Below, piece after piece: positions 1 to 8,655 of a DNA stretch of 64,000 nucleotides. Origin of the DNA: Alphaproteobacteria bacterium (GTDB lineage: Bacteria; Pseudomonadota; Alphaproteobacteria; GCA-016699305); the NCBI GenBank assembly GCA_016699305.1, contig CP064970.1, forward strand, positions 310,001 through 374,000. The letters run 5' to 3'. Under the pieces are notes generated by a model. That model searched no databases. It saw only the letters and a program-made list of their open reading frames with translations, and had not been told where the DNA came from. The stretch's first letter is position 1, and each line of letters opens with the position of its first letter. A program made the translations under genes and the position numbers.

Positions 1-1382
1 TTCTGGACGCGATCATCGCCATTTTGGCTAAAGCGGTGGCGGGAATGAGCGATTGGGTCTTTGGGGTGCCCCAGATATTCATCGCGGAATATCTGTCCGA
101 TATCGTCGGTTGTCACCTCACGGCCTGTCGCTTCGGCTCGTGCCTGCACCATGTTGCTGAACTCGATCTGGAAGCCGCGCGGGGTTTGGATGCCGCCCAA
201 GGATTGCTCCAGAAGATAGGCCGCGCCAGCTTTGCCCGATTGGCTGTTGACTCGGATGACGGCCTCATAGGAACGACCCAAATCTTTCGGATCAATGGGA
301 AGATAGGGTACATCCCAATGCTGCTGTGCGTGACTCTCTCCGGGCATATTCTTGCGGATCGCGTCCTGATGCGATCCTGAAAACGCCGTGAAGACCAGCT
401 CACCGGCATAGGGGTGACGCGCCCCTACGGGAATCTTCGTCAATTCCTCGACAGTGGCGATGACCTCGTCCATGTTCGAGAAATCAAGGCCGGGGCTGAT
501 GCCTTGCGTGTAGAGGTTCAAGGCCATGGTGACAAGATCGACATTGCCCGTTCGCTCGCCATTGCCGAACAGGCAGCCTTCCACGCGGTCCGCGCCCGCC
601 AGCAACCCCTGTTCCGCCGCTGCCACAGCCGTGCCGCGATCATTATGGGGATGCAGACTGATGATGGCGGAATCGCGTTTGTCTAATAGACGGCCCATGC
701 ATTCGATCATGTCGGCATAGGCGTTGGGCGTACTGGCCTCAACCGTGGCCGGTAGATTCAAGATCACCTTGCGCTGTGGAGACGCGCCCCACGCATCCAT
801 GACCGCGCCACAGATAGACTGGGCATAGGTCAGCTCGGTTTGGCTGAAGACTTCGGGACTGAACTCTAGGGCAAAATCTGTCCGTGGCTGTTTTTGCGCC
901 AATTCGCGGATCAGCTTCACGCTGTCCACGGCCATATCGATGACGTCCTGCTTAGACATCCCTAACACGCTGTCACGGAATTTAGGTGCCGTGGCCGCAT
1001 AGACATGCACGATGGCTTTTTTTGCGCCGCGCAGAGATTCCATGGTGCGACGAATAAGGGGCGCGCGCGCCTGGGTCAGGACTTGGATCGTCACATCATC
1101 CGGGATGCGGTCTTCCTCGATCAAACGTCGAACGAAATCGAAGTCGGGTTGCGAGGCGGAAGGGAAGGACACTTCGATTTCCTTGAAGCCAATCTCAGTC
1201 AGCATGTCGAACATGCGAAGCTTGGCGTCAATGCCCATCGGTTCACGAAGAGCTTGATTGCCGTCGCGCAGATCCGTGCTTAACCAGATCGGCGGCTTCG
1301 TGATGGTCCGCGCGGGCCATTGGCGATTTTGCAAGGGAATGGGTTGAAACGGACGGTATTTGGTTTCGGGATTCTCCAACAT
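1..1382 (-). CDS. leuA: 2-isopropylmalate synthase, C-terminal part beyond window
   Basis: Condenses acetyl-CoA with 2-ketoisovalerate, the first committed step of leucine synthesis in the cytoplasm. Read on the minus strand, the frame is open from ATG at 1382 to the window edge (about 460 codons). Residues 36-44 read STDLRDGNQ, the metal-binding start of the HMGL-like TIM barrel, and HPHND at 244-248 supplies the two metal-ligand histidines. The roughly 30-residue extension before the barrel fits the long, actinobacterial-type LeuA subclass of about 560 aa, so about 100 residues including most of the regulatory domain are missing here. A strong ribosome site (AGGGGAG) lies 5' of the ATG. No leucine-rich leader peptide was found upstream, so attenuation is not supported. 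Family identification is secure. Confidence 0.95.
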   Translation of the reverse strand, partial: MLENPETKYRPFQPIPLQNRQWPARTITKPPIWLSTDLRDGNQALREPMGIDAKLRMFDMLTEIGFKEIEVSFPSASQPDFDFVRRLIEEDRIPDDVTIQVLTQARAPLIRRTMESLRGAKKAIVHVYAATAPKFRDSVLGMSKQDVIDMAVDSVKLIRELAQKQPRTDFALEFSPEVFSQTELTYAQSICGAVMDAWGASPQRKVILNLPATVEASTPNAYADMIECMGRLLDKRDSAIISLHPHNDRGTAVAAAEQGLLAGADRVEGCLFGNGERTGNVDLVTMALNLYTQGISPGLDFSNMDEVIATVEELTKIPVGARHPYAGELVFTAFSGSHQDAIRKNMPGESHAQQHWDVPYLPIDPKDLGRSYEAVIRVNSQSGKAGAAYLLEQSLGGIQTPRGFQIEFSNMVQARAEATGREVTTDDIGQIFRDEYLGHPKDPIAHSRHRFSQNGDDRVQ

Positions 1383-1537
1383 ATGCGCTCTCCCCTAGGT
1401 GGGTGTGTGACGTGTGGCTCAACGATATGGGGGGAGGGGAGGGTATGTGCGCGCTATGCACGCAGAAACAGCGCCTGCAGGCCCGTAAAGAGCCAGCTCG
1501 TCAACGAGAAGGTGGCGACTGCGTAAGTCATGCGATG

Positions 1538-1568
1538 ACTATAAACGCAAAACCGGCCCGATCGTCAA
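1538..1568 (-). promoter_or_regulatory. leuA: candidate sigma-70 promoter of leuA
   Basis: On the minus strand TTGACG (1568-1563) is followed after 19 bases by TATAGT (1543-1538), about 160 bases before the leuA start. The spacer is longer than the usual 17, so this is a weak candidate. It sits in the gap between nadK, which runs in the same direction, and leuA. Confidence 0.3.
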
Positions 1569-1590
1569 GAGCCATTGGTTTCAGTTGCCC

Positions 1591-2385
1591 TCAGCTTTGA
1601 AATTGCTCACGCAGAATCCGCTCCGCCAGGCTGTGTTCGGGGTCGAACAATAGGTTCAGGGCCAGGGAACGATCTTCGCTTACCTGGACGCGGCCGACGC
1701 GGCGCGCCTCGGTGATATCGGCGGCGGCGCTGACGGGGCGTTTGGAAGGCTCCAGCACCTCAATGGTGATCTCGCTGCGTGCAGCCACCAATGCGCCGCG
1801 CCAGCGCCTGGGACGGAAAGGGTTGATCGGCGTCAGGGCCAGCATATTGGCTTCCAAAGGTAAAATAGTGCCATGGGCCGAGAAGTTATAGGCCGTGCTG
1901 CCCGCGGGCGTGGCCACGATGATGCCGTCGCTGATCATTTCCTCTAACCGCACTACGCCATCCACGGATACGCGCAATTTGGCCGCTTGGCGGCTTTCGC
2001 GCCACAGCGACACTTCGTTCAATGCCAAAGCCTCGATAGGCGGCGCGTCAGGGTTTTCGGCTGACCAAGCCTGCATACGCAAGGCGTGCAGCGCCACTTC
2101 TTGGGCGGCAGAAACCCGTTCAATCAAATCGTCTTCGCGGTACTCGTTGCACAGGAATCCAACCGAGCCGCGCCGCATGCCAAAGACCGGCTTGGATTGT
2201 GTGATATTATTATGCAGCGTTTCCAGCACAAAGCCGTCGCCGCCCAGCGCCACCAGAATATCGGCTTGATCAATGGTGCATTGGCCATAGCGTTCCGTCA
2301 GACGCGTCAGGGCGCGCGTCGCGGCGGCATGCGGTGAGGCCAGAATGGCCATACGGGGAGGTAAGCGTTTAGTTATTTGATTCAT
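1591..2385 (-). CDS. nadK: NAD kinase
   Basis: Phosphorylates NAD+ to NADP+ in the cytoplasm. The 264-aa protein has the family hallmarks in order: GGDG at residues 48-51 (ATP/catalytic loop), the NE motif in ALNEVSL, and the glycine-rich TPAGSTAYN segment that binds NAD. The length is normal for short proteobacterial NadK. The start at 2385 is followed by MNQITKRLPPRMAILASP. A second Met at residue 12 directly before the first beta strand is a possible alternative start. The gene is divergent from mutS with only 57 bases between the start codons, so both promoters must share that gap. Confidence 0.95.
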   Translation of the reverse strand: MNQITKRLPPRMAILASPHAAATRALTRLTERYGQCTIDQADILVALGGDGFVLETLHNNITQSKPVFGMRRGSVGFLCNEYREDDLIERVSAAQEVALHALRMQAWSAENPDAPPIEALALNEVSLWRESRQAAKLRVSVDGVVRLEEMISDGIIVATPAGSTAYNFSAHGTILPLEANMLALTPINPFRPRRWRGALVAARSEITIEVLEPSKRPVSAAADITEARRVGRVQVSEDRSLALNLLFDPEHSLAERILREQFQS

Positions 2386-2442
2386 TAAGATTTCTCCCAG
2401 ACGTAGCGCGATGGCTCTGGGGGCATTATAGTCGCATCCGCC

Positions 2443-5127
2443 ATGAAGTCCGTAGCAACCTTACCCCTGCCTTTGGATGAACCGTTCGAGCAAGAACGGA
2501 CGCGTGACGATTCGGTCACGCCTATGATGGCGCAATACCAGATGCTCAAGGCCCAGCATCCGGATTGTTTGTTGTTTTATCGCATGGGAGATTTTTACGA
2601 GCTGTTCTTCGAGGATGCCGTGAAGGCGGCGGCGGCGCTCGATATCGCCCTGACGCGGCGCGGCCAGCATCAGGGCCAGGATGTGCCGATGTGCGGCGTG
2701 CCGGTGCATGCCTATGAAACCTATTTGGCGCGCTTAATCCGCAAAGGCTTTCGTGTGGCGATTGCCGAGCAGATGGAGGATCCCGCCGCGGCGCGCAAAC
2801 GTCCGGGCAAGTCGCTGGTCGCGCGGGACGTGGTGCGCATCGTCACCCCCGGCACCGTGACGGAAGAATCCTTGCTGGAGGCGCGCGCCGCGAATCACCT
2901 TTTGGCGCTGGCGACCGAATCCGGCGGCGCTTTGGGCTTGGCATGGATGGACCTGGCCACAGGCCAGCCTTTGACCCAAGGCGTGTCGCGTGAGAATCTG
3001 GCCGCGTGTCTGGCGCGTCTGGATCCTGGCGAGATCATTTGTGCGGATACGCTGTTGACTCGGCCAGGCTTGGCGGCGGCCCTACAGCCTTGGCGCGACC
3101 GCCTGACCCCGCAGCCGGCCAGTCGGTTTGATCCCGTCAATGCCCGAAGGCGTTTGGAGGCGACCTATGGCGTGCAGGCCCTGGATTCGTTCGGGAATTT
3201 CTCGGCCACCGAGATGACCGCCGCCGGCGCGTTGCTGGACTATGTGGAACTGACGCAAAAGCGACAAATGCCGCTCTTGGCCCCCTTGCGACAGGTTTCG
3301 GCAGGCGGCGTGGTGCAGTTGGACGCCGCCACAAGGCGTAATCTGGAACTGGGACGCACCTTGTCGGGCGAGCGTCAGGGCAGTCTTTTGGCCAGTCTAG
3401 ACCGTAGCCTGACGGCGGCGGGGGCGCGTTTATTGGCGTCGCATCTGGCCGCGCCGCTTACCGACCCCGCCTTGATCGAACAGCGTTTGGATGGCGTGGC
3501 GTTCTTCCTTGAGTATGGCACTTTGCGCGCCGCCTTTCGTCAGAATCTCCGATCTTGTCCCGATATTGAACGCTCTCTGGCACGGCTGGCATTGGGGCGC
3601 GGCGGACCGCGCGATCTGGCCGCGCTGCGCGACGGCCTGGCATGCGCGGCGGATATCGCCGGACGCTTGAATCAGGAAACGGGCTTGCCCGGTCTTTTGG
3701 CCCAAGCTGTGCGGTCTTTGCGCGGACAGGATACTCTCTATGCCGATCTGTCCGCGGCCTTGGCGGCAGAATTGCCCTTGGCGGCGCGGGATGGGGGCTT
3801 TATCGCGCGCGGTTACGCGGCGCATTTGGACGAACAATTTGTGCTGCGCGACGAGGGACGAAGGCTGATCGCGACGCTGGAAGCTTCGTATCGTCAGCGC
3901 AGCGGCGTCGCCAGTTTGAAGATCCGGCACAACAATGTGTTGGGCTATCATATCGAGGTGACCTCAGCCCAGGCCGATCGTTTGACATCGGGGCCTGAGC
4001 GTGAATCCTTTATCCACCGCCAGACCACGGCAAACTCGGTGCGCTTTTCGACGCAAGAATTGATGGACCTGGAGCGGCGCGTGGCCGAGGCGGGCGGCAA
4101 GGCTCTGGCCATTGAACTGGCCTTGTTCGAACGCCTATCTGCGCAGGCTTTGGAGCAAACCGAATCCTTGCGCGCCCTGGCGACGGGACTGGCGATGGTG
4201 GATGAAGCGGCGGCCTTGGCCGAGCGCGCGCAAGAAGGCCAGTGGTGTCGGCCTCAAATGACAAATGATGATACGTTCGAGATCGAAGGCGGGTGCCATC
4301 CGGTCGTGGTGGATGCTTTGGCGCGTCAGACGGCCACGCCCTTTATCCCGAATGACTGCGCCTTGATTCCCGAACAACGTCTATGGTTGGTCACCGGTCC
4401 CAATATGGCGGGAAAATCCACTTTCTTGCGCCAGAACGCCTTGATCGCCCTGCTGGCCCAAATGGGCAGTTATGTTCCGGCGCGGCGCGCCCGGCTTGGC
4501 GTTGTGGATCGCCTGTTCAGCCGCGTGGGCGCGGCGGACGATCTGGCGCGCGGACAATCGACTTTTATGGTCGAGATGCTGGAGACGGCCGCCATTCTCA
4601 ATCAGGCCACTTCGCGTTCTTTGGTCATACTGGACGAGATAGGGCGCGGCACGGCCACCTGGGACGGGCTGGCCATCGCCTGGGCCTGTCTGGAACACTT
4701 GCACGACGTCATCGGTTGCCGTGCTTTATTCGCGACGCATTATCACGAGCTGACGGCTTTGTGTAAAAAGCTGCCGCATCTGTCGCCCGTGACCATGCGC
4801 ATCCATGAAGGACCCGAAGGGATCGTGTTCATGCATCAGGTGATCCCCGGCACGGCGGATCGTTCCTATGGTCTGCATGTGGCCGCTTTGGCGGGATTGC
4901 CGAAAACGGTTTTGGATCGCGCGGCGCAGGTTTTGGCGCATCTGGAAGAACAATCGCTTTCGAATGGACAAGCGGGCAAAGCGGATATTTCGGCTCTGCC
5001 CGCGGCTATGATGGCTCCCGTCGTTCCGGCTTCGCCGGTCTTGGATGCCTTGCGCAGCCTTGATCCTGATACCCTGACCCCACGTGAGGCGTTGGATGCG
5101 ATCTACGCCCTCAAGGCTAAAATATGA
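2443..5127 (+). CDS. mutS: DNA mismatch repair protein MutS
   Basis: Recognises base mismatches and small loops and starts methyl-independent or MutL-dependent repair. The 894-aa protein has the N-terminal mismatch-binding domain with the Phe-X-Glu reader (GDFYELFFEDA, around residue 50), the connector, lever and clamp domains, and a C-terminal ABC-type ATPase with Walker A GPNMAGKST at about residue 652 and Walker B VILDEIGRGTAT. The tail ends in a predicted MutL/tetramer helix (LTPREALDAIYALK). Length and order are those of complete MutS1. MutL is not in the window. The gene is divergent from nadK, and the downstream 196 bases lead to pal. Confidence 0.98.
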   Translation: MKSVATLPLPLDEPFEQERTRDDSVTPMMAQYQMLKAQHPDCLLFYRMGDFYELFFEDAVKAAAALDIALTRRGQHQGQDVPMCGVPVHAYETYLARLIRKGFRVAIAEQMEDPAAARKRPGKSLVARDVVRIVTPGTVTEESLLEARAANHLLALATESGGALGLAWMDLATGQPLTQGVSRENLAACLARLDPGEIICADTLLTRPGLAAALQPWRDRLTPQPASRFDPVNARRRLEATYGVQALDSFGNFSATEMTAAGALLDYVELTQKRQMPLLAPLRQVSAGGVVQLDAATRRNLELGRTLSGERQGSLLASLDRSLTAAGARLLASHLAAPLTDPALIEQRLDGVAFFLEYGTLRAAFRQNLRSCPDIERSLARLALGRGGPRDLAALRDGLACAADIAGRLNQETGLPGLLAQAVRSLRGQDTLYADLSAALAAELPLAARDGGFIARGYAAHLDEQFVLRDEGRRLIATLEASYRQRSGVASLKIRHNNVLGYHIEVTSAQADRLTSGPERESFIHRQTTANSVRFSTQELMDLERRVAEAGGKALAIELALFERLSAQALEQTESLRALATGLAMVDEAAALAERAQEGQWCRPQMTNDDTFEIEGGCHPVVVDALARQTATPFIPNDCALIPEQRLWLVTGPNMAGKSTFLRQNALIALLAQMGSYVPARRARLGVVDRLFSRVGAADDLARGQSTFMVEMLETAAILNQATSRSLVILDEIGRGTATWDGLAIAWACLEHLHDVIGCRALFATHYHELTALCKKLPHLSPVTMRIHEGPEGIVFMHQVIPGTADRSYGLHVAALAGLPKTVLDRAAQVLAHLEEQSLSNGQAGKADISALPAAMMAPVVPASPVLDALRSLDPDTLTPREALDAIYALKAKI

Positions 5128-5274
5128 CGAAGTTCCAAGAAAATAATCGGATTGGCTCTTGATTTGTCGGCCACATGCTTTTATTTATAGAGCGCGCTCC
5201 CGGCAGGACGCGCGGCAGGTTGGCGTAAGGGCAGGGCTGCCAAGATGGGCCGGAAACGGGTTGCACGATCTCGA

Positions 5275-5291
5275 CAAGACGTCACGTCTTG
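5275..5291. repeat. inverted repeat before pal
   Basis: CAAGACG-TCA-CGTCTTG is a perfect 7-bp inverted repeat with a 3-base centre, 33 bases before the pal start codon and in the likely 5' leader or promoter area. It could be an operator half-site pair or a small hairpin. No known regulator site was recognised. Confidence 0.45.
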
Positions 5292-5323
5292 AAGGTAAAT
5301 AGACCAAAAGAAGGAGAACAGAA

Positions 5324-5839
5324 ATGCGAGCAGGAAGAATTTTGACGATGGCGGCGGCGCTTGTCATGGTGGCAGCGTGCAGCTCCAACGATGACGAAGC
5401 CAGCCGTGGCATGGTCACAGGCCAGGCCGTCACCGGTCCTGGCGTTGGTGGCCATATGGGCCCTGGCGGCGCGGGTGCCGTTCGTCCTGGTAGCCAGGAA
5501 GAGCTGGTCACCGTTGGCGACCGCGTGTTCTTTGACTTCAACAGTTCAGACCTGACGTCCGAAGGGCGCGCGGTTCTGGATCGTCAGGCCTCATGGATGA
5601 AGCAGAACGCCTCGGTCAATGTGACGGTCGAAGGTCACTGCGACGAGCGCGGCACCCGTGAGTACAACTTGGCTCTGGGCGAGCGTCGTGCGCAGTCTGT
5701 GAAGAACTACATGGTGGCCGCTGGCATCGCGGAAAGCCGCGTTCAGACCATCAGCTATGGCAAAGAGCGTCCCGCTGTTCCCGGCTCGAACGAGTCGTCA
5801 TGGTCGCAGAACCGCCGTGGCGTGACTGTGGTCAACTAA
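5324..5839 (+). CDS. pal: peptidoglycan-associated lipoprotein Pal
   Basis: Outer-membrane lipoprotein of the Tol-Pal envelope system. It binds peptidoglycan and TolB and helps outer-membrane constriction at division. The 171-aa precursor has a signal peptide ending in a lipobox-like VAAC (Cys about residue 20), a Gly-rich linker, then an OmpA-like domain from about residue 65 with FFDFNSSDLT, the peptidoglycan-binding segment GHCDERGTREYNLALGERRA and the C-terminal NRRGVTVV. A ribosome site (AAGGAG) sits 7 bases upstream. The gene stands alone: tolQRAB and cpoB (ybgF), the usual partners, are not adjacent. It is followed by a strong terminator. Confidence 0.95.
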   Translation: MRAGRILTMAAALVMVAACSSNDDEASRGMVTGQAVTGPGVGGHMGPGGAGAVRPGSQEELVTVGDRVFFDFNSSDLTSEGRAVLDRQASWMKQNASVNVTVEGHCDERGTREYNLALGERRAQSVKNYMVAAGIAESRVQTISYGKERPAVPGSNESSWSQNRRGVTVVN

Positions 5840-5892
5840 GGACCTAGAGGGCGCTTTCTTACAAGAAGACGCTTTCTAGTATAAGTAAATAC

Positions 5893-5933
5893 AAGGGCGT
5901 AGCAGAATAACCTCTGCTACGCCCTTAATTTTT
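5893..5933 (+). terminator. intrinsic terminator of pal
   Basis: Perfect 14-bp stem (AAGGGCGTAGCAGA / TCTGCTACGCCCTT) with a 6-base loop, followed by AATTTTT. It lies 54 bases after the pal stop codon and separates pal from the AT-richer AbiE-like pair. Confidence 0.9.
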
Positions 5934-6013
5934 CGGACACTTCTATATCATTTTGATTTACAAAATATTGTGTATTAGTTGCAATTCTTTCCGTATAATA
6001 AGAAGGGTATTTA

Positions 6014-6736
6014 ATGTTCCGTCCTGGGTCAGGAATCATGCCGCGCTCACCCAAAATCCATCATGTTCATATACACAGACGGGGCGCGGCAAGAAGTGTC
6101 GTAAGTGTTCATCATCGCGAATTACCAAAAACATGTCGGGAGCATTATTTTACGGGAACGACAGCCCTTAATATTCCCTCGGAAGAAGGAACAGGGGACT
6201 GGAGATTCCGTGAAGTTTTTATAACAACGCCATACGACCAGACGGGTATAGGTCATTTTCTAATTGCAGGTATAACATTAAAGGATACATCTAAATTGCT
6301 TGGTAACAAAGGTGTTTTTGATTATCAACACGTGTTTAGAGATGCCGGATTCTTCTCACTCCGCGGCCCCGTTTATGCCGCCGATCACTACCGCGCCCTT
6401 GCCGATCTTGCCTTGTATGCGGTGGATGCGGGCTTGCCTCTTGAGGGTACTGTAAACATTGAGGATTGGCTGCCGCGCAAAGACGAGATAATGCAATTCA
6501 AAGTGTTAATGGATGAAGCATGTTCCCAATTAGAGCCAGAGAAGGCCAATCGCATATCGGCATGGATGAATCGATATGCTCAAAGCCTACCGACACCACG
6601 CAACAAAAATGAGAGGGCGTTTCCTGGCAAGAAAAAGAACAAGGATACCACTCTTCACCGCGCGCCACAACGACCAACACGAGAGGCTCTATATCCATGG
6701 TATGCGATATCTCTACCCTGTACCTTTACGAAGTAG
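6014..6736 (+). CDS. unrecognised partner of AbiEii-like gene
   Basis: A 240-aa basic protein of unknown family. The central part (about residues 50-160) looks like a compact folded domain: a TTALNIPSEEGTGDWRF motif, then FREVFITTPY, LIAGITLKDTSKLLG and a helical ALADLALYAVDAG segment. The C-terminal 45 residues are Lys/Arg/Pro-rich and probably disordered. The start at 6014 has a good ribosome site (GAAGGG). It overlaps the next gene by 40 bases in another frame, which argues for a co-transcribed pair and places it where the antitoxin sits in AbiE systems. It has no recognisable helix-turn-helix, so it is not a standard AbiEi antitoxin. Codon use and base composition are AT-richer than in pal, which suggests transfer. 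Confidence 0.6.
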   Translation: MFRPGSGIMPRSPKIHHVHIHRRGAARSVVSVHHRELPKTCREHYFTGTTALNIPSEEGTGDWRFREVFITTPYDQTGIGHFLIAGITLKDTSKLLGNKGVFDYQHVFRDAGFFSLRGPVYAADHYRALADLALYAVDAGLPLEGTVNIEDWLPRKDEIMQFKVLMDEACSQLEPEKANRISAWMNRYAQSLPTPRNKNERAFPGKKKNKDTTLHRAPQRPTREALYPWYAISLPCTFTK

Positions 6737-7491
6737 CACGGTGCGTTGCGGATCGGCCGCTCGTTCTTAAAGGTGGCTCAGCCCTGATTCTGCAAGGGCA
6801 GGACCGCACGAGCGACGATTTGGATTTTGACGCAACCGAGCCTTATTCGCTGGATACGCGACATGCATATGATATGAGGCGAGCTTTTCGGCAGGCGGCC
6901 GAGCAACTGAACGAGAGAGGCGTTTATATCAAAATATTGAAAATCGTTAAGAAGAAAGATACACGCACCACCCGGCGGGAGTTGGTAACTTATGACACAT
7001 CCATTGGACAACGCCACTTAAAGACCGAGACATCCTTTCGGGAGAATAGGGTTGTGGATCCCCGCGAGTGCTTTATATACGAAGGCGTCAAGGTTTATGT
7101 TCCGCATCGTCTGGTCACGCTGAAGCTGAATGCCGCGCGGAATAGAACCAAGCTGCGTGACGCCTATGATCTTCTTTTCCTTGCGACTACATTTTCCAAT
7201 CATTTTGATAACGATCAAAAGAAAGGGTTTATTGATTTTGTCGACACATTTCTTAATAGGGGAGCCACGTATGATCTGGACTGCACCGGCAGCAGCCTCA
7301 TCGCTCCCAGCCGTATCCCGGGCGGTCATCCATATGCAACAAGGGATGATCTGACCAAGGCCTTCTTGAATCACATGGACGAAAAGCTCCAGGAATGCGC
7401 CATAAGTTTCATGGAGGGCAAGACAACAACAAAACCCATGCCGAAGACCAGCAAAGTTATTCAATTATCGAACAAACCGCCCTCTATCTGA
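6697..7491 (+). CDS. AbiEii-like nucleotidyltransferase (putative toxin)
   Basis: The 264-aa protein carries the nucleotidyltransferase core of the AbiEii/AbiGii (DUF1814-type) family: LVLKGGSALILQG at residues 22-34 followed by RTSDDLDFD at 37-45, giving the GS plus D-x-D catalytic set. Later segments VPHRLVTLKLNAARNRTKLRDAYDLLFL resemble the family's conserved K-x(n)-K-RDxYDL region. AbiEii toxins of known type transfer nucleotides (to tRNA acceptor ends in the MenT/AbiEii branch), and the cognate antitoxin counteracts them. The role here is inferred. The start has a GAGAGG site 10 bases upstream. The gene overlaps its partner by 40 bases and its stop overlaps the convergent pilin-like gene by a few bases. 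It is complete and apparently intact. Confidence 0.75.
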   Translation: MVCDISTLYLYEVARCVADRPLVLKGGSALILQGQDRTSDDLDFDATEPYSLDTRHAYDMRRAFRQAAEQLNERGVYIKILKIVKKKDTRTTRRELVTYDTSIGQRHLKTETSFRENRVVDPRECFIYEGVKVYVPHRLVTLKLNAARNRTKLRDAYDLLFLATTFSNHFDNDQKKGFIDFVDTFLNRGATYDLDCTGSSLIAPSRIPGGHPYATRDDLTKAFLNHMDEKLQECAISFMEGKTTTKPMPKTSKVIQLSNKPPSI

Positions 7492-8374
7492 TATGCAGGA
7501 CGCGGAAATAGTAGTACCCCCCACCGGGAGAAACTCCTATATTCGATGTGTTATCAAAACAGCCTTGAAGCGCACCGAGGTTTTCAATCGGATTGCCGTA
7601 CAAGCTATCTGTTGGGATGCCGCCATTATTGGCGCTTCCAGTATAATAAGTTCCATCAAAAAATTGGTGACCGCTTCCATATAAGTAAAATCCATTTGGA
7701 CCGGATGTTGTTGGTGGTGTTGTCGGATTTCTATTCTTGAACCCAGTCATATTATTTATTTGTAAACATTCATCTTTAGTAATCCAAGGTAGAAACATGA
7801 CCAAATCAGCGCTGGTACTGCCATCAACGTAATAACAGGGAAAATCGCTCGAATTACCACCTTGCGGGTATCGCCCACCTGTGCCAACGCCCATGACACA
7901 GTTTGAAGCATAGCCGTAGTTACCTATTCCGGTCACGCCGCCAAATGGCGAATGTGTAAGCGCCAACTCATAATCAGCCTGACTCTGAGCGCTCGATTGT
8001 GGGGTCTTCCATACAATTCCGCCGCCATTTTGATCAAAGACATGGCAGGATTTATCGGCGGGCGCATTCGCGTTTGTATAACCGCTGACGATAGGGTTTT
8101 CAAAACTGATTTGCGTGTCGGTGCAGCCCCTTCCCAATACCCTATCCACGCCCATTTTAACGCTGTCCGCATATTCAAGAATGGCGGATGCTTTGGCCTT
8201 GGCGCTGACTGCGGAAGTATCGCCACTGAACGAATCCGACCCCGCCGAAATGGCCGCGGCGATGACGGCCAGAAGGGCCACGATGAACAGGATCGGGCCA
8301 ATGGCTATGCCTGATTGAGAGCCTAAATTAAATGCCGATACCCGGCAGGGGGGGGGGGCGGGTTCAGCGCACAC
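7484..8374 (-). CDS. pilin-like secreted/membrane protein
   Basis: A 296-residue frame beginning at GTG 8374. Residues 23-43 (GIAIGPILFIVALLAVIAAAI) form one hydrophobic helix after a short polar stretch, followed by a long extracytoplasmic region rich in Gly, Asn, Ser and Tyr with paired Cys. That is the plan of type IV pilins or pseudopilins, although the usual Gly-Phe-x4-Glu processing site is not evident (GSQSGIAIGP instead). The family is therefore uncertain; a PilV-like minor pilin or adhesin is possible. The first codons contain an 11-C tract (8348-8358). An ATG at 8376 lies two bases upstream in another frame that closes shortly after the tract. Gain of one C or loss of two would join that ATG, and an 83-codon upstream frame, to the pilin frame. 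Convergent with the AbiEii-like gene. Confidence 0.7.
   Translation of the reverse strand: MCAEPAPPPCRVSAFNLGSQSGIAIGPILFIVALLAVIAAAISAGSDSFSGDTSAVSAKAKASAILEYADSVKMGVDRVLGRGCTDTQISFENPIVSGYTNANAPADKSCHVFDQNGGGIVWKTPQSSAQSQADYELALTHSPFGGVTGIGNYGYASNCVMGVGTGGRYPQGGNSSDFPCYYVDGSTSADLVMFLPWITKDECLQINNMTGFKNRNPTTPPTTSGPNGFYLYGSGHQFFDGTYYTGSANNGGIPTDSLYGNPIENLGALQGCFDNTSNIGVSPGGGYYYFRVLHIR
8348..8358 (-). repeat. 11-base homopolymer (C on coding strand)
   Basis: Eleven consecutive G on the plus strand, read as C in codons 6-9 of the pilin-like gene. Tracts of this length at a gene start are typical slipped-strand phase-variation sites. The reading frame entering the pilin depends on tract length modulo three. 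Confidence 0.85.
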
Positions 8375-8655
8375 ATTGCATCTCTACGATTAAAGGCTAC
8401 GATTCCAGGGCTGGAAATTACGGCGCAAAGCTTGGTTTGTCCACTCCTACCCTTAATATTCCTGTCCACAAACCGAGCTGGTTCCCGAAAAGAAGAATGC
8501 GGCGCGGGTGGTTTTGTGGTGCGCGATGGGCAGGCGCAGATCATCTGTCCGTTCCAGCCAAATCGCTTATACACAACATATAGTCATGTTGTAGGCCGAT
8601 GCTCATCTAGATAGGCATGTAGCATTTTCCCGTCTGTTATCCCATAGTTTGCGCC

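Noticed and set aside
1383..1461. Minus-strand small frame upstream of leuA as an attenuator leader peptide
   Set aside because: It lacks Leu codon runs and overlaps the leuA start; no paired terminator hairpin was seen.
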